Below are positions 43,139 to 53,329 of a stretch of DNA of 64,000 nt, one piece after another; the stretch's first letter is position 1, and each line of letters opens with the position of its first letter. This stretch comes from JAWKTV01 sp041398905 (GTDB lineage: Bacteria; Planctomycetota; Planctomycetia; Planctomycetales; Planctomycetaceae). The stretch spans positions 124,001-188,000 of the forward strand of contig JAWKTV010000011.1 in assembly GCA_041398905.1 (NCBI GenBank), in the 5' to 3' direction. Below the pieces are notes generated by a model. That model was not told the origin of the DNA, ran no database searches, and saw only the letters and a program-made list of their open reading frames with translations. The translations under genes and the position numbers were made by a program.

Positions 43139-43955
43139 ATGCCGGTGACGACTTGCCAGCCGCCGCGAGTTCCCTCGCCTCACTCTCGATTCCGCCCGCT
43201 GCTCGCGTTGACCTTGTTGATGATTGGCTGCGACTCTTCGTCTGCTCCGCCAACGCCGATCGCGGACACCGCGACGTTTCAGCGGCAGGTGCTGGACCAG
43301 CCGGGGGTCAGCTTCGCCATCTTCACCACCGATGACCCGCAGGCGGAGAAGTACCTCGACGCGGTCCGGGTGCTGAAAACTGGAGTCTCGGACGCGGGTG
43401 CGGTCGCGTGGGTGCGCGGATGTCGCGACGGAGATCGCCGCCGCCAACCAGGTTGGCCCGAGAACTGCGATCCTCGCCTACATGCAGGGGCGGGAGTTGG
43501 AGCGATACCTTGGCAAGCTGGATGCACCAATGGTGCAGCATTGGCTCAAGGGGGTTGCGGAGGCGGTGCAACAGCGACTGGATGCCGCGCTGACCGTCGA
43601 GGAGATCGAACTGACCGAAGCGAACTTCGACGCGACGATCGAGGGCGAATCGTTGCCCGTCCTGGTGGATGTGTGGGCCGAGTGGTGCGGCCCTTGCAAG
43701 ATGCTGGCCCCCTCCATCCGCCGAGTGGCGACCGAGTATGAAGGCCGGCTCGTGGTCGGCAAGCTCGATGCCGACACTCATCCGGCGATCGCGCGCCGCT
43801 ACATCCGTGAAGGGATTCCGCTGCTGCTGTTGTTCCATGAAGGGAAGCTGGTCGACCGAATCGAAGGAGCGCTGCCGCTGGAACATCTCCGCGAATGGAT
43901 CGACGAGGGTCTGGCCCGCATCAAGGCACCGGCTGCAGTGAAGCCGACACCCTGA
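43139..43955 (+). CDS. lipoprotein with C-terminal thioredoxin domain (one frameshift)
   Basis: The signal peptide ends in LLMIGCDSSS, a lipobox, so the protein should be anchored in the membrane. A ~75-residue N-terminal domain follows (FQRQVLDQPGVSFAIFTTDD and AEKYLDAVRVLK). A shift near 43405-43425 joins it to DVATEIAAANQVG, a helical middle part, and a full thioredoxin domain with WAEWCGPCKML, KLDADTHPAIARRY and GIPLLLLFHEGK. The WCGPCK pair is the classic active site. The total is ~270 residues. It probably reduces or isomerises disulfides outside the cytoplasmic membrane. Confidence 0.82.
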
Positions 43956-44020
43956 ACGAACCTCCCCGAAGTCCAGCCGCGATGTCGGCATGAGCCATCC
44001 GCTGAGCAGCAGCCGGCCGC

Positions 44021-44365
44021 TCAGACGAAGGTCCACACACACTTGTCCGGACCGCCGCTGAGGATCGCCCGGCTCACGCTGCGACGGCCCCGCAGCACGA
44101 TATCGGCGCTGGTCTCCCATGCGACCGCGCCTGCCACGCGATATTCTCCGGCGTCCCACTGCGCAACCACGCCGCGGTCACCGCTCACTGGACCTTCGTA
44201 GTCCAGGTACACCAGGCGATGGTCGGCGATTCGCTCGGCGGTAATACCCACTCCCACTTCCGGCCGCTCCGCCAATCGCCAGCAGCAAGCGATTTCGCCG
44301 TTCTCCAGCAGGAAGTCCCAATGGAGTTGGGGATGGTCGTGTTGCAGGATGGCGTAGCGCGGCAT
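44021..44365 (-). CDS. stand-alone DNA ligase D 3'-phosphoesterase-like domain protein
   Basis: A 114-residue protein beginning MPRYAILQHDHPQLHWDFLL. This matches the start of the LigD phosphoesterase domain (typically KHDARRLHYDFRLE), including the His-Asp and His-x-Asp metal ligands. GEIACCWRL and a YEGPVSGDRG segment follow, the latter matching the family's DYEG-GxYG region. In LigD the domain trims 3' phosphates at breaks. Here it is free-standing, and no ligase, polymerase or Ku gene is nearby. Its stop is followed by the metalloprotease gene on the same strand. Confidence 0.82.
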   Translation of the reverse strand: MPRYAILQHDHPQLHWDFLLENGEIACCWRLAERPEVGVGITAERIADHRLVYLDYEGPVSGDRGVVAQWDAGEYRVAGAVAWETSADIVLRGRRSVSRAILSGGPDKCVWTFV

Positions 44366-44369
44366 CGCG

Positions 44370-45601
44370 TCACTGGGCGGTTGGGGAGCCTTCCGCAGGC
44401 GGCGCGGACGGCGGGGGCGGCAGGAGCTCCCGCCTGGGACCGAGCGGCTGTGGGTTCACATTTGGCTCGCTGCGAACCTGGAAATAGCCCCACAGCTCGA
44501 CTGACTGGCCGTCCTCCAATGCCGCGTCGATCCGCCAACTGATCGGCGTCGGACGGTCGAAGTTTCCGACGGGAATCGACTCCGGCGGGGCGGCGGATTC
44601 CGGCACCGCGACTTCGATCCAAGGTGCGTACTCATCGGTTTGAATCCGCAGTCGCAGGGACTTGACCCGCGCCTCCGCGGGCCAGTCGAGCGCGAGCCGC
44701 ACCGCTTCGCCAGGCCGCGGGACGTGCGGCTTGGCGCGGGCGCGGAAGTGATCGAACAGGTTGCCGCTGCGGTCCGGTTCGGTCTCGGGAGGGATCCAGC
44801 CGAGCCGGGCCTTCTGATCGCGGTCCAACCAGGACTCACTGATCCAACCGTTGTACTGTCCGAGGCTCATCACCGAGGCATTGCCAGGTTCCGGGTGAGG
44901 TAGGCCCACGGTGTGGCCGCAGCCTTCGTGGTAAACCACACAATCGCAGCCGCGGTAGGGGACGCGCCCAGCCGTCGGGGCGTCACCAGCCCCCAGCCCT
45001 TTCGCTCCCGTGCGATGTACGTCGCCCGGGCTCCCCCCGACGCTGCTCCGGGGAAGTGCTCTTGGCCATTGTAGTTTCCTTCAAACCTCGGCCCTTCGGG
45101 AGTCGGGTGCAGGCGGTAGAAGTCATCCAGTGGACGCCAGTTGATTTCGCTGAGTACCAGCAGAATCGGAAACTCGTCCGCCGACTCGGTCGCGAACTTC
45201 AGTCCGGCATCGACCTCACGGAGGGTCTTGAAGAAGATCGCATCGCCATCCCCCTCTCGCAGCGTGGCCGTGGGCAGGGCCGAGACGTATGGCTCGGCAA
45301 CGACTTCCGTTCGCATCACCGATTGGCCCTGGAACTCTCGCTCGTGGAACGCCTCGATTCGGCGACAGTAGTAGTCGACCCGCTCCCGCCAGTCGGGGAG
45401 CGGCGCGCGATCGGCGGGAACGAAGTAGACGACTGTCACCTTGATCTGATCGGTGTTGTGCCTGCCGTCCCACGTCGTGGTGGCTTGCGCCGTTGCCGAC
45501 AGTCGGACCAGCACTCCAACGACGAGCAGCCATAGCGGCGGTGCCAGGCGGCACAGCGGGGATTGCCGAGACGAAACTGACGGGCGTGGGAGGGCAGGCA
45601 T
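44370..45601 (-). CDS. secreted metalloprotease-like protein with altered HExxH motif (one frameshift)
   Basis: The start at MPALPRPSVSSRQSP gives a signal/anchor segment (LWLLVVGVLVRLSATAQA). The N-terminal domain (TVVYFVPADRAPLPDW, RRIEAFHEREFQG) is helical. A shift near 44960-44968 restores VPYRGCDCVVYHEGCGHTVG, then LPHPEPGNASVM. This resembles the zincin motif HExxHxxGxxH plus a downstream Met, but has one extra residue between the first two His. A beta-rich C-terminal domain (VRLALDWPAEARVKSLRL, SVELWGYFQV) ends in a Pro tail. Catalysis is likely but not certain. The substrate is unknown. Confidence 0.72.
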
Positions 45602-45962
45602 CAGGTCTTGTTCCAAGGTGGGCGTCTTGCGAGGCGGGGATGGTGGCGAAGTAGCCTGGTCCCGGCCCACGGCCAGGTCGATCGATTCGCCTGCGGCCAT
45701 AGTAGACGGCAGCGGCCGACAATTGGAGCGTCGGGCGACCCTGCGGTCTTCAGGCTGGGTCTGGTTCGGGCAGGTCGGCTGCTTGTCCGGCTGCGGCTCG
45801 CGGGATATCCTCAAATGAGGTGCTGATTCGCGGAGCGAGTCACCCGACACCCGTCGATAGAGTCACAGTTCACGATCAAGATTCCCCCCCCGCGAGCGAA
45901 CAGGGCTGGCCGCTCGGTTGTGTGGGTTTTCCTCCCGTCTTCCGTCGGGCACGAGACCGCCG
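45602..45962. other. divergent intergenic region, no gene seen
   Basis: About 360 bases lie between the metalloprotease (minus) and the large TPR gene (plus). The metalloprotease frame extends into it without protein-like content. An eight-C run lies near 45885-45892. No promoter was confidently seen. Confidence 0.45.
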
Positions 45963-48900
45963 ATGAGATCGCTTCTGGTGCGCATCCTGTTTGTCCTGTC
46001 GAGCGTGTGGACACTGGTGGGCTGGAATGTGGCGTACGCCACCGAGCCGTACCTGGAGTTCGCGGCCGGTCTGCGCGAACGGGGCTACTTTGACACGGCG
46101 GAGCAATACCTGCAGTCGCTGCAGGGAAAAGCGGGAGTCCCGCAGGCAGTACAGGACGTGGTTCCCTATGAGTTGGGGGTCACGCTGCGTGACAGTGCCC
46201 GCAGCCTGCTGATCGCCGAGGAGCAGCGGAAGCGGCTCAATCAGGCGCAGGCGGCGTTCGAGCAGTTCGTGAGCGGAGCCCCGAACCACCCGCTGGCGGG
46301 CCGCGCGAATAGCGAGCGGGCCCGCATTCTCGTCGAGCAGGCGCGCGTGAGCCTGTGGGAAGCCGACGCGACCTCCGACGATGGACGAAAGCAGGTTCTG
46401 CGCGGCGACGCCCGCAAGCTGATTCAGGATGCGAGCAAGGTCTTCAGCACCGCGGTCGACCAGCACAAGAAGTCGTTCGAGTCATTCCCCGGATTCATCC
46501 CGCCCGAGCAACGGGCCGAACTCGACAAGCGGGCCGTCGCGGAGACCGAGTACATCCAGGCGCAAATCGACTTGGCGGAGACGATTTACTGGGAAGCCCA
46601 GACGTATGCGGCGGAGTCCACGGAGCGAAAGGACAAGCTGACCGAGGCGATGCTGAAGTTCGAGGAGTTGCACACCGCCTACCGAAGCATGATTGGCGGT
46701 CTGCTGGCGAGGCTGTGGCAGGGGAAGTGCCTGGAGGAGATGGGCAGCAAGGACAACATCGGGGCCGCGCTGGGGATCTACGGCGAACTCCTCAAGCATG
46801 ACGGCCAATCGCCTTCGATGATCGCGCTGCAGTCGAAGGCTCAGCAGTTCGAGTTGATCTGTTACAACCACGAGACAAAGCAGGAGTACCGGCTCGTCAA
46901 CCTCAAGGCGTCGGAGTGGCTGCGCGACGACCGTAACCGCCGCGTCAAGTACACCGAAACGGGCAAGGGGATTGAGTGGGAGCAGGCCCGGGCGCTCGAG
47001 GCGCTGGGGGGCGACCGCACCGTGCCGGAGAACGAACGGACCGCGTTCCTCAATCAGGCGCTCGGCATCGCGCGGGGGCTGTCGCGGCGGGCTGGTCCCT
47101 ACAAGGCACCGTCGGCCGCGATGGTCGCGCGGCTCTCGGAACTGCTGGGCCGCGACGCCAACGATCCCGCCGACTTCAACACCGCATACGGCCGGGCGGA
47201 CGAGCTGTTCACGCAGGCCAAGCAGATCACGGACAAGATCGTCGCGGCGCAGTCCGCGGGCAAAATGGACGAAGCCTTGCAGCATGCCGAAGCCCGCAAA
47301 GCGGTCGCCGTCGAGATGACGAGAATGTACGCCCTCGCGCTGAAGCTCGCGGATTCCACGACGGACGAACTGTTGCAGCGGCGTTCGGAACTGCTGGTCG
47401 CGGTCGGCTACATCTATCAGGAGCGCCCGTATGAGGCGGTGGCAATCGCCGACTACTTCCTCAGGAATCACGGGCAGAGCCAGCCGGAGATGCTGCAGTT
47501 CGCCGGCGAGGTCGCGGCTCTCCTCGATGACGGACGCCTATCAACGGGCCGAGGAGGGTGACCGCGACTTTGAACGGAAGTACCTGCTGGGCATCACCGA
47601 TATGCTGGCGACCCGCTGGCCTGGCACCAAGCTGGCGAGCCGGGCGCACATGTCGGCCGGCAAGCTGTTGCGCAGCACCGGCGACTACCTGGAAGCGGCC
47701 AATACGTTTCTGCAGGTCGCCCGACGCGGAGGATCGCGGCATCGCCGACTTGCTCGCCGGTTCGTCGTTTCTCGCACAGTACGAGATGGGATCCGCCCAG
47801 GACGAAGGATCGCAACCGACCGCTGAAGAACTGCTCGGCTGGCGGGACGAGGCGGAGAAGTACCTCGCTGCGGGTGTCGCCGCGGTCGATGCGCAGACGC
47901 CCGCCGACGTGGTGAGCGAAGACTTGATCCGCGGCAAGATCGCGCTGGCGACCGTCCGCAACCTGAAGGGGCACTACACCGCGAAGGATGGCGTTCCGGG
48001 TGCCGTCGAACTGCTGACCGCCGAGCCGCATCCGGTGGTGAAGGCGGTCGAACCTCCGGCCGGCGAAGCCCGACCGAACGATTCATCGCAACTTACGTCC
48101 AGGTCGTTCGCGGGAATCGTGTACCGCACGCTGCTGAGGGCCTACATCGGCGCGAAGGATGTCGATGCCGCTCGCAGCACCATGAAGACCCTCGAAGAAG
48201 TGGGCGGCAAGGACGACTCAGCCGCCCTCACACAGACGTTTATCGAGTTCGGACGCCAGTTGCAGAGTGAGCTTGAGCAGTTGGAAAGCTCCGGCGAGGG
48301 CGAACGCCTTGGGGAAGTCCGCAGTGGATTCGAGTCGTTCCTGGGTGACCTCGCCAGCCGCGATCAGAGTCAGCAGACGTTCAATTCACTGAACTGGATC
48401 GCCGAGACCTACCTCAGTCTCGCGGAAGGATCGAGTGACAACCTCATCAAGCAGAAGGATTACTTCGCGAAGGCGGCGGACGCCTACCAGAAGATCGTCG
48501 GCCGCGGCGACGCCGATCCGGCGTTCTACGGTTCGCCCCAGAACGCCGTCGCCGTCAAAGTGCGAATGCTCGAAGCTCGACTGTCCCAGGACGACTATGA
48601 AGGTGCCGAGGCGACGTTGTTCGAGGTGCTGAAGACGGCTTCCACCGCTCCGAATGTCCAGCAGACCGCCGCGCGGCTGTATCAGCGCTGGGCGGAGAGC
48701 GGCGACTCCAGCAAGTACCAGTACGCCCTGCATGGTCGGAAGGAGCCGGGCGAAGTGTGGGGCTGGGGCGGCCTTGCCCAGAAGATGCAGGGTCAGTCTC
48801 GGGAAGATCTCAAGCCCTTGTTCTATGAAGCGAGCGAACAGTACGCCCGCACCGCTCTCGCCGCCGCCCGCACCGAAACCGGCGAGGATCGCCAGAAGAT

Positions 48901-49330
48901 GCTCAGCAAAGGCGTGATCAGTCTGGAAACCGTCGGCCGCACCACGCGGAACATTCCGGATGACGTGTTCGCAAGGCTCGACTCCCTGTACGGCACATTA
49001 CTGACCGAATTGGGCGAGCCGGTGGCACAACTGCCACGGGGTGGCGTCGCGACGGCCGGCGGCACTGCGGTTGCCGAGACCAGCAGGGCCAACACCACGG
49101 GAGCCGCGCCCACCGCCGCCGCTGAGCCGGAGGAAGAACCGGCCAACCCGAATAATCTGGGGAACATCGTTGTCGTGGCCGTGCTGCTGGTGATTGGCCT
49201 TGCGGCGGTGGCCGGCATCTTCATGTGGACCACCAACCAGTCGAAGAAGCAAAGGGCCGCCAAACTGGCCGCGATCGCGTCCGCGGCTCCAAAGCCCAAA
49301 CGACCCAAGACCAAAGCCGACAAGCCGTAA
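45963..49330 (+). CDS. large secreted TPR-repeat protein with C-terminal membrane anchor (two frameshifts)
   Basis: A signal peptide (LLVRILFVLSSVWTLVGWNVAYA) is followed by over 1000 residues of alpha-helical repeats of TPR type (YFDTAEQYLQSLQGKAG, EAMLKFEELHTAYRSMI, YEAVAIADYFLRNHG, GDYLEAANTFLQVAR, KAADAYQKIVGRG). The written frames break near 47525 and 47720. Joining them gives ~1120 residues ending in an Ala/Thr/Glu-rich linker and one C-terminal helix (IVVVAVLLVIGLAAVAGIFMW) with a basic tail. The topology is a periplasmic scaffold tied to the membrane by its C terminus. The next gene is a smaller TPR protein. Confidence 0.8.
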
Positions 49331-49425
49331 TTATTCACTCCCGCAGCGGGCAGGAATGCCACCCCTGGCGGCGGCGATTTCCAAGATCACAAGCATCGCG
49401 AATCACCAGATTGAGATAACGAACC

Positions 49426-50489
49426 ATGCAACCTGCCAATTCACCGCACCGTACCGTGCTCGCGTTTCTGCTGCTCGCGTCGACCAGTTTCGCCGTGGAC
49501 GTCGTCGTCCAGCGGGGCACTGATGAACGGGTCGGCGGCACGATCACCAACGTGACGAAGACGGAGGTGACCGTCACCAAGCAGGTTGGCGGCGATACCG
49601 TTGTGCCGGTCAACGTGATCGACTACATCGAATGGAACGCGCGCCCGGCTGCGATGGCGCTGGGACGCTCAGCGGCGCTGGATGGCGGTCAACTGGAGGT
49701 GGCGAGGAAGCAGTTGGAGACTGCGATCACCGAGTCCGCCGGCAACAACAACACCAACCTGCGGGGTGACCTGGACTACATGCTGGCCCGCGTCGAAGCG
49801 GAAGAGGCGCTCACCGACGTGGCGAAGGTTCCGAGCGCGATTCAGAAGCTGAAGGCGTTTATCGGGGCGAACCGCAACCACTATCGCACCTTCGACGCGC
49901 AAAAGCTGCTGGGCAATGTGGCGATCGCCGGTCAGGACTTCCCGGCCGCGATTGAAGCCTTCACGTCCCTGAGCACGGCCCCGTGGAAGGATTACCAGAT
50001 GGCGGCGCGTGTCGGGAATGGTCGCACCGCCCTCGCGCAGGGAACATTGACGCCGCGAAGGGTGACTTCGACGCCGTCGCCGCGATGAAGACCGATACAC
50101 CTGCCGAGGGTTCGCAGCGGCTGCAGGCGATGCTCGGCCAGGCGAGGTGCCTGCAGGCCAGGCAGGACTACGACGGCGCGGTGAAGACACTCGATACCGT
50201 CATCAACGAGTCGACCCCGTCTGACTCCCGGCTGCAGGCGGAAGCCTATCTCCGCCAGGGAGACTGCTATCTCGCCATGAACGCGAACCCCAAAGAGGCG
50301 ATTATGGCGTACCTGCATGTTGACGTGATTCCCGCGATGTCCCGCGAGTCCGACCTGCATGCCGAAGCGCTGTATCAGCTTTCGCAACTCTGGAAGCAGG
50401 TCAACCAGCCGGACCGCGCCCGCGAAGCGGCGGAAGCTCTGCAGGCCGAGTACGGCAGCAGCCAGTGGGCGAAGAAGCTGGGAGGCTGA
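49426..50489 (+). CDS. secreted TPR protein (one frameshift)
   Basis: A signal peptide (TVLAFLLLASTSFAVDV) is followed by a short beta segment (VVVQRGTDERVGGTITNVTK, VVPVNVIDYIEW) and then TPR repeats (EVARKQLETAITESAG, DFPAAIEAFTSLSTAPW, YDGAVKTLDTVINES, SDLHAEALYQLSQLW). A shift near 50045 joins the two frames (LAQGNIDAAKGDFDAV). The product is ~354 residues. It follows the large TPR gene by 95 bases, and in other planctomycetes such pairs precede MotA/TolQ-ExbD genes, which are not present here. A shared envelope complex is an inference. Confidence 0.8.
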
Positions 50490-50750
50490 TGCGGGCACGC
50501 GGGGATTTCCGCACCGGGGCTCGCCCACGCGGTTCGACGCACGCGATACAACTCGACGAAGCCGCATCAAGGCCACGGGCGACCGCGGACCGACGATGCT
50601 GTCCTCGGTATCGTCCCTGCAGGACCACTTGGTTCAGCCGCGCGAACGCATCAGCATCGTTTGACTTCACTCTCCAGCCGCGCTAGGCTGGCGAACGTGC
50701 ATTCTGCACGTCTGCATTTCCCAGCATTCTTCCTCGGGACTGAACGACTC

Positions 50751-51839
50751 ATGCAACGCTGGATGTCCGCATGGACTCGCGTGGGCGGCACAATGCTGTG
50801 CCTCGCGCTCATCGCCTCAATCGGCTGCAGTTCGGGTGAAACGAAGCAGCGGATCATCATTCTCACGAACGGACCGGACCCCTTCTGGGACACCTGTGAA
50901 GCGGGTGCGAAGGCCGCCGAGCGGGAATTGGGGCTCGCCGATCAGGGGTACGTCGTCGATTTTCAGCGAGGCGACTTCACCTCGAAGAAGCAGATCGACA
51001 TGCTGAAGCAGTACGCACTCGCGCCGGATGTGGTGGCGGTCGGCATTTCGGTGTTCGATCCCGACAGTCTGAACCTCGCTGAAGAGATGCGGGGCCTGCA
51101 GGAGCAGGGCGTGCGGGTCATCACGATCGACAGCGATGTTGACCGCGAAAAGTACCGCGACGCTCGGTACGGGTATTTGGGGACCGACAACATCGTCGGC
51201 GGTCGCGAGTTGGGCCGGGCCGCCGCGAAAGTCGCTGCGGAAGACGGAGCGAGGTTCGCCTTCTTCGTCGGGGACAAAGGTGTCGCCAACGCCAAAGAGC
51301 GGATGGCGGGGTTTCTGGAGGGCATTTCAGCCGGGTCGGTCGAGGTCGCGCGGCTTGATGACGGCGGTGATCGTCCGAAGGCGCGCAAGAACGTTGAGGA
51401 TGTCCTGAACGAGCACCCCGAGGTGAACATGCTCGTGGGCATCTGGGCCTACAACACGCCGCAAATCATCAACGTCGTCGACGATCGCGGTATTCGCGAA
51501 GCAACCCGCATCATCTGCTTCGACGCCGCCGAGCGGGCAATCTCCGGCATGGAGGATGGCATGGTCGACGTCATGGTCGTGCAGAATCCTTACCAGATGG
51601 GCTACGACGGCGTGAAGCTGATGCACGCGCTCGTCGCTGACGACAAGTCGGTCACAACCGCGATGTACCCCAACTACGCGCAGACCGGTGAGAACGATCT
51701 GTATCGCACCGAACTCCGGGTCGTCGTGCCGGATGGTGAGACGGCCATCACCGCGGACCTGTTTGAGCCGGAGACGAAGTTCTTCAAGTCTGCGGACTTC
51801 AAGAAGTGGCTGCAGGAACGCGGGCTGATCAGTTCGTAA
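50751..51839 (+). CDS. sugar ABC transporter substrate-binding lipoprotein (RbsB type)
   Basis: The start at MQRWMSAWTRVGG gives a signal ending in ALIASIGCSS, with Cys as the lipid-modified residue. The Peripla_BP_4 fold follows: IIILTNGPDPFWDTCEAGA, KKQIDMLKQYALAPDVVAVG, VITIDSDVDREK, GTDNIVGGRELGRAA, PEVNMLVGIWAYNTPQI, and DVMVVQNPYQMGYDGVKL. Such proteins bind pentoses, hexoses or inositol. The ligand cannot be read out. It is first in a three-gene importer. Confidence 0.92.
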   Translation: MQRWMSAWTRVGGTMLCLALIASIGCSSGETKQRIIILTNGPDPFWDTCEAGAKAAERELGLADQGYVVDFQRGDFTSKKQIDMLKQYALAPDVVAVGISVFDPDSLNLAEEMRGLQEQGVRVITIDSDVDREKYRDARYGYLGTDNIVGGRELGRAAAKVAAEDGARFAFFVGDKGVANAKERMAGFLEGISAGSVEVARLDDGGDRPKARKNVEDVLNEHPEVNMLVGIWAYNTPQIINVVDDRGIREATRIICFDAAERAISGMEDGMVDVMVVQNPYQMGYDGVKLMHALVADDKSVTTAMYPNYAQTGENDLYRTELRVVVPDGETAITADLFEPETKFFKSADFKKWLQERGLISS

Positions 51840-52060
51840 GCGCGGCCACCCGGGCCGTGAAAGCAGTCACGCCAAACCGACAGGCCGTTTCTTGGCGTGT
51901 TGGGGGGCCGAGTCGACGGGTCTGGGTCGACAGGTCTGGGCTGTCTCGGTCACGGTCGAGGCCCGGGAGTTGGTGGGGGCCGGCAGCGAGCGCGCCGGCC
52001 GCTGCCGGGTCGAGTCAAATCTCCATTCGCTGACGATCGACATCACCTGGGCGGAATCGC

Positions 52061-53314
52061 GTGGCCGGATTCTTTCAAAAGCATCGCAACGAACTGGGCC
52101 TGGTGATCGCCACATTCGTGGTCCTCGCCCTGACGGCGGCTATCAGTCCTTCGTACCACTCGCTGGCGACCACGCAGCGAACGATGGAGAGCATCGGCCG
52201 CGAGACCGGTGTCATTGGCATCATGGCGATCGGCGCGGCGATCGTGATTATCGCTGGCGGGATCGATCTGTCGGCGGGGTCTGTGGCGGCGTTCAGCGGA
52301 ATGCTGTTCTGTGGCGTGATCGTGCTGCTCGCGCCGGACGACCCGAGCGCCCCGTGGCCGCAGGACTCGACCCGCTTCCTGCCGAGCCTGTCGGGCCTGC
52401 CGCTGTGGATACCGCTCGTCGCGCTCGCGGTGACGCTGTTGGCTGGGCTGCTGGTCGGCACGCTGCATACGTGGCTGATCACGGTGATCGAGTTGCCCCC
52501 GTTCGTGGCGACGCTCGCGTCGCTGGTCGGACTGCGGAGCCTCGCCCGGCTGCTGATCGAAGACATGACCGTCATCCGCTACGGGCAGGAGCAATCGTCG
52601 ATCACGCTCGAAGACCGGCTGCTGACGTCGATTGGCCGGGGTAACTGGTGGGTGCCGGGCGTCATCTGGATGCTGCTGTGCATCGGAATGTGGGTGCTGT
52701 TGTCGCGCACGATCGCCGGTCGGCATCTCTATGCATTGGGAGGAAACGAGCAGGCGGCGCGGCTCAGTGGTATTCGTACCGATCGACTCAAGTGGCTCGC
52801 CTATAGCATCAGCAGCGTGACGGCCGCGCTCTCCGGCGTGCTGCTCGTCTGTTACGTCGGCGGTTCGCGTCCCTCCAACGACGCGCTCGGCTACGAGCTG
52901 AGCGCCATCGCGGCGTCGGTCGTCGGCGGGTGCAGCCTGGCGGGCGGCGTCGGCACGATCGTGGGGGTGATGCTAGGCACGCTGTTCATGCGGGTCGTGA
53001 TCGATTCGGTCGCGAAGGTGTTTCGCAGCCAGCCCGACCTCCTGGAAGGTCTGGTCGTCGGCGTGCTGGTTGTTCTCGCGGTGGCGTTCAACGAACTCCG
53101 GGGAGAAGGGCTGAAGAAGTCGTTCTTCCCCGGCCTGTTTGGCTGGCTGAACGTGGGGATTCTGTCTGGACTGATCGGTCTGGTGGTGGCGGTGACTTCG
53201 CAGGAGTCACATCTGCGGAACGGGTTGATCGCCGGCGGCGGAGTGCTCGCGGTGCTGCTGGCGAAGGCGTTGTCCGAGCGAGTCAACGGCCGCGCGAGCG
53301 GGTCCGGCGGGTAA
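52061..53314 (+). CDS. sugar ABC transporter permease (RbsC type)
   Basis: A GTG start at 52061 follows GGGCGGA eight bases upstream. The 417-residue permease has ~10 helices and the family signature GGIDLSAGSVAAFSGM (the EAA-like GGIDLSVGS motif of RbsC), the cytoplasmic loop TIAGRHLYALGGNEQAARLSG split as GRHLYALGGNEQAARLSG, and GYELSAIAASVVGGCSLAGG. It is second in the importer, between the binding protein and the ATPase. Confidence 0.92.
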   Translation: MAGFFQKHRNELGLVIATFVVLALTAAISPSYHSLATTQRTMESIGRETGVIGIMAIGAAIVIIAGGIDLSAGSVAAFSGMLFCGVIVLLAPDDPSAPWPQDSTRFLPSLSGLPLWIPLVALAVTLLAGLLVGTLHTWLITVIELPPFVATLASLVGLRSLARLLIEDMTVIRYGQEQSSITLEDRLLTSIGRGNWWVPGVIWMLLCIGMWVLLSRTIAGRHLYALGGNEQAARLSGIRTDRLKWLAYSISSVTAALSGVLLVCYVGGSRPSNDALGYELSAIAASVVGGCSLAGGVGTIVGVMLGTLFMRVVIDSVAKVFRSQPDLLEGLVVGVLVVLAVAFNELRGEGLKKSFFPGLFGWLNVGILSGLIGLVVAVTSQESHLRNGLIAGGGVLAVLLAKALSERVNGRASGSGG

Positions 53315-53329
53315 TCAGGAGCGACCAAC

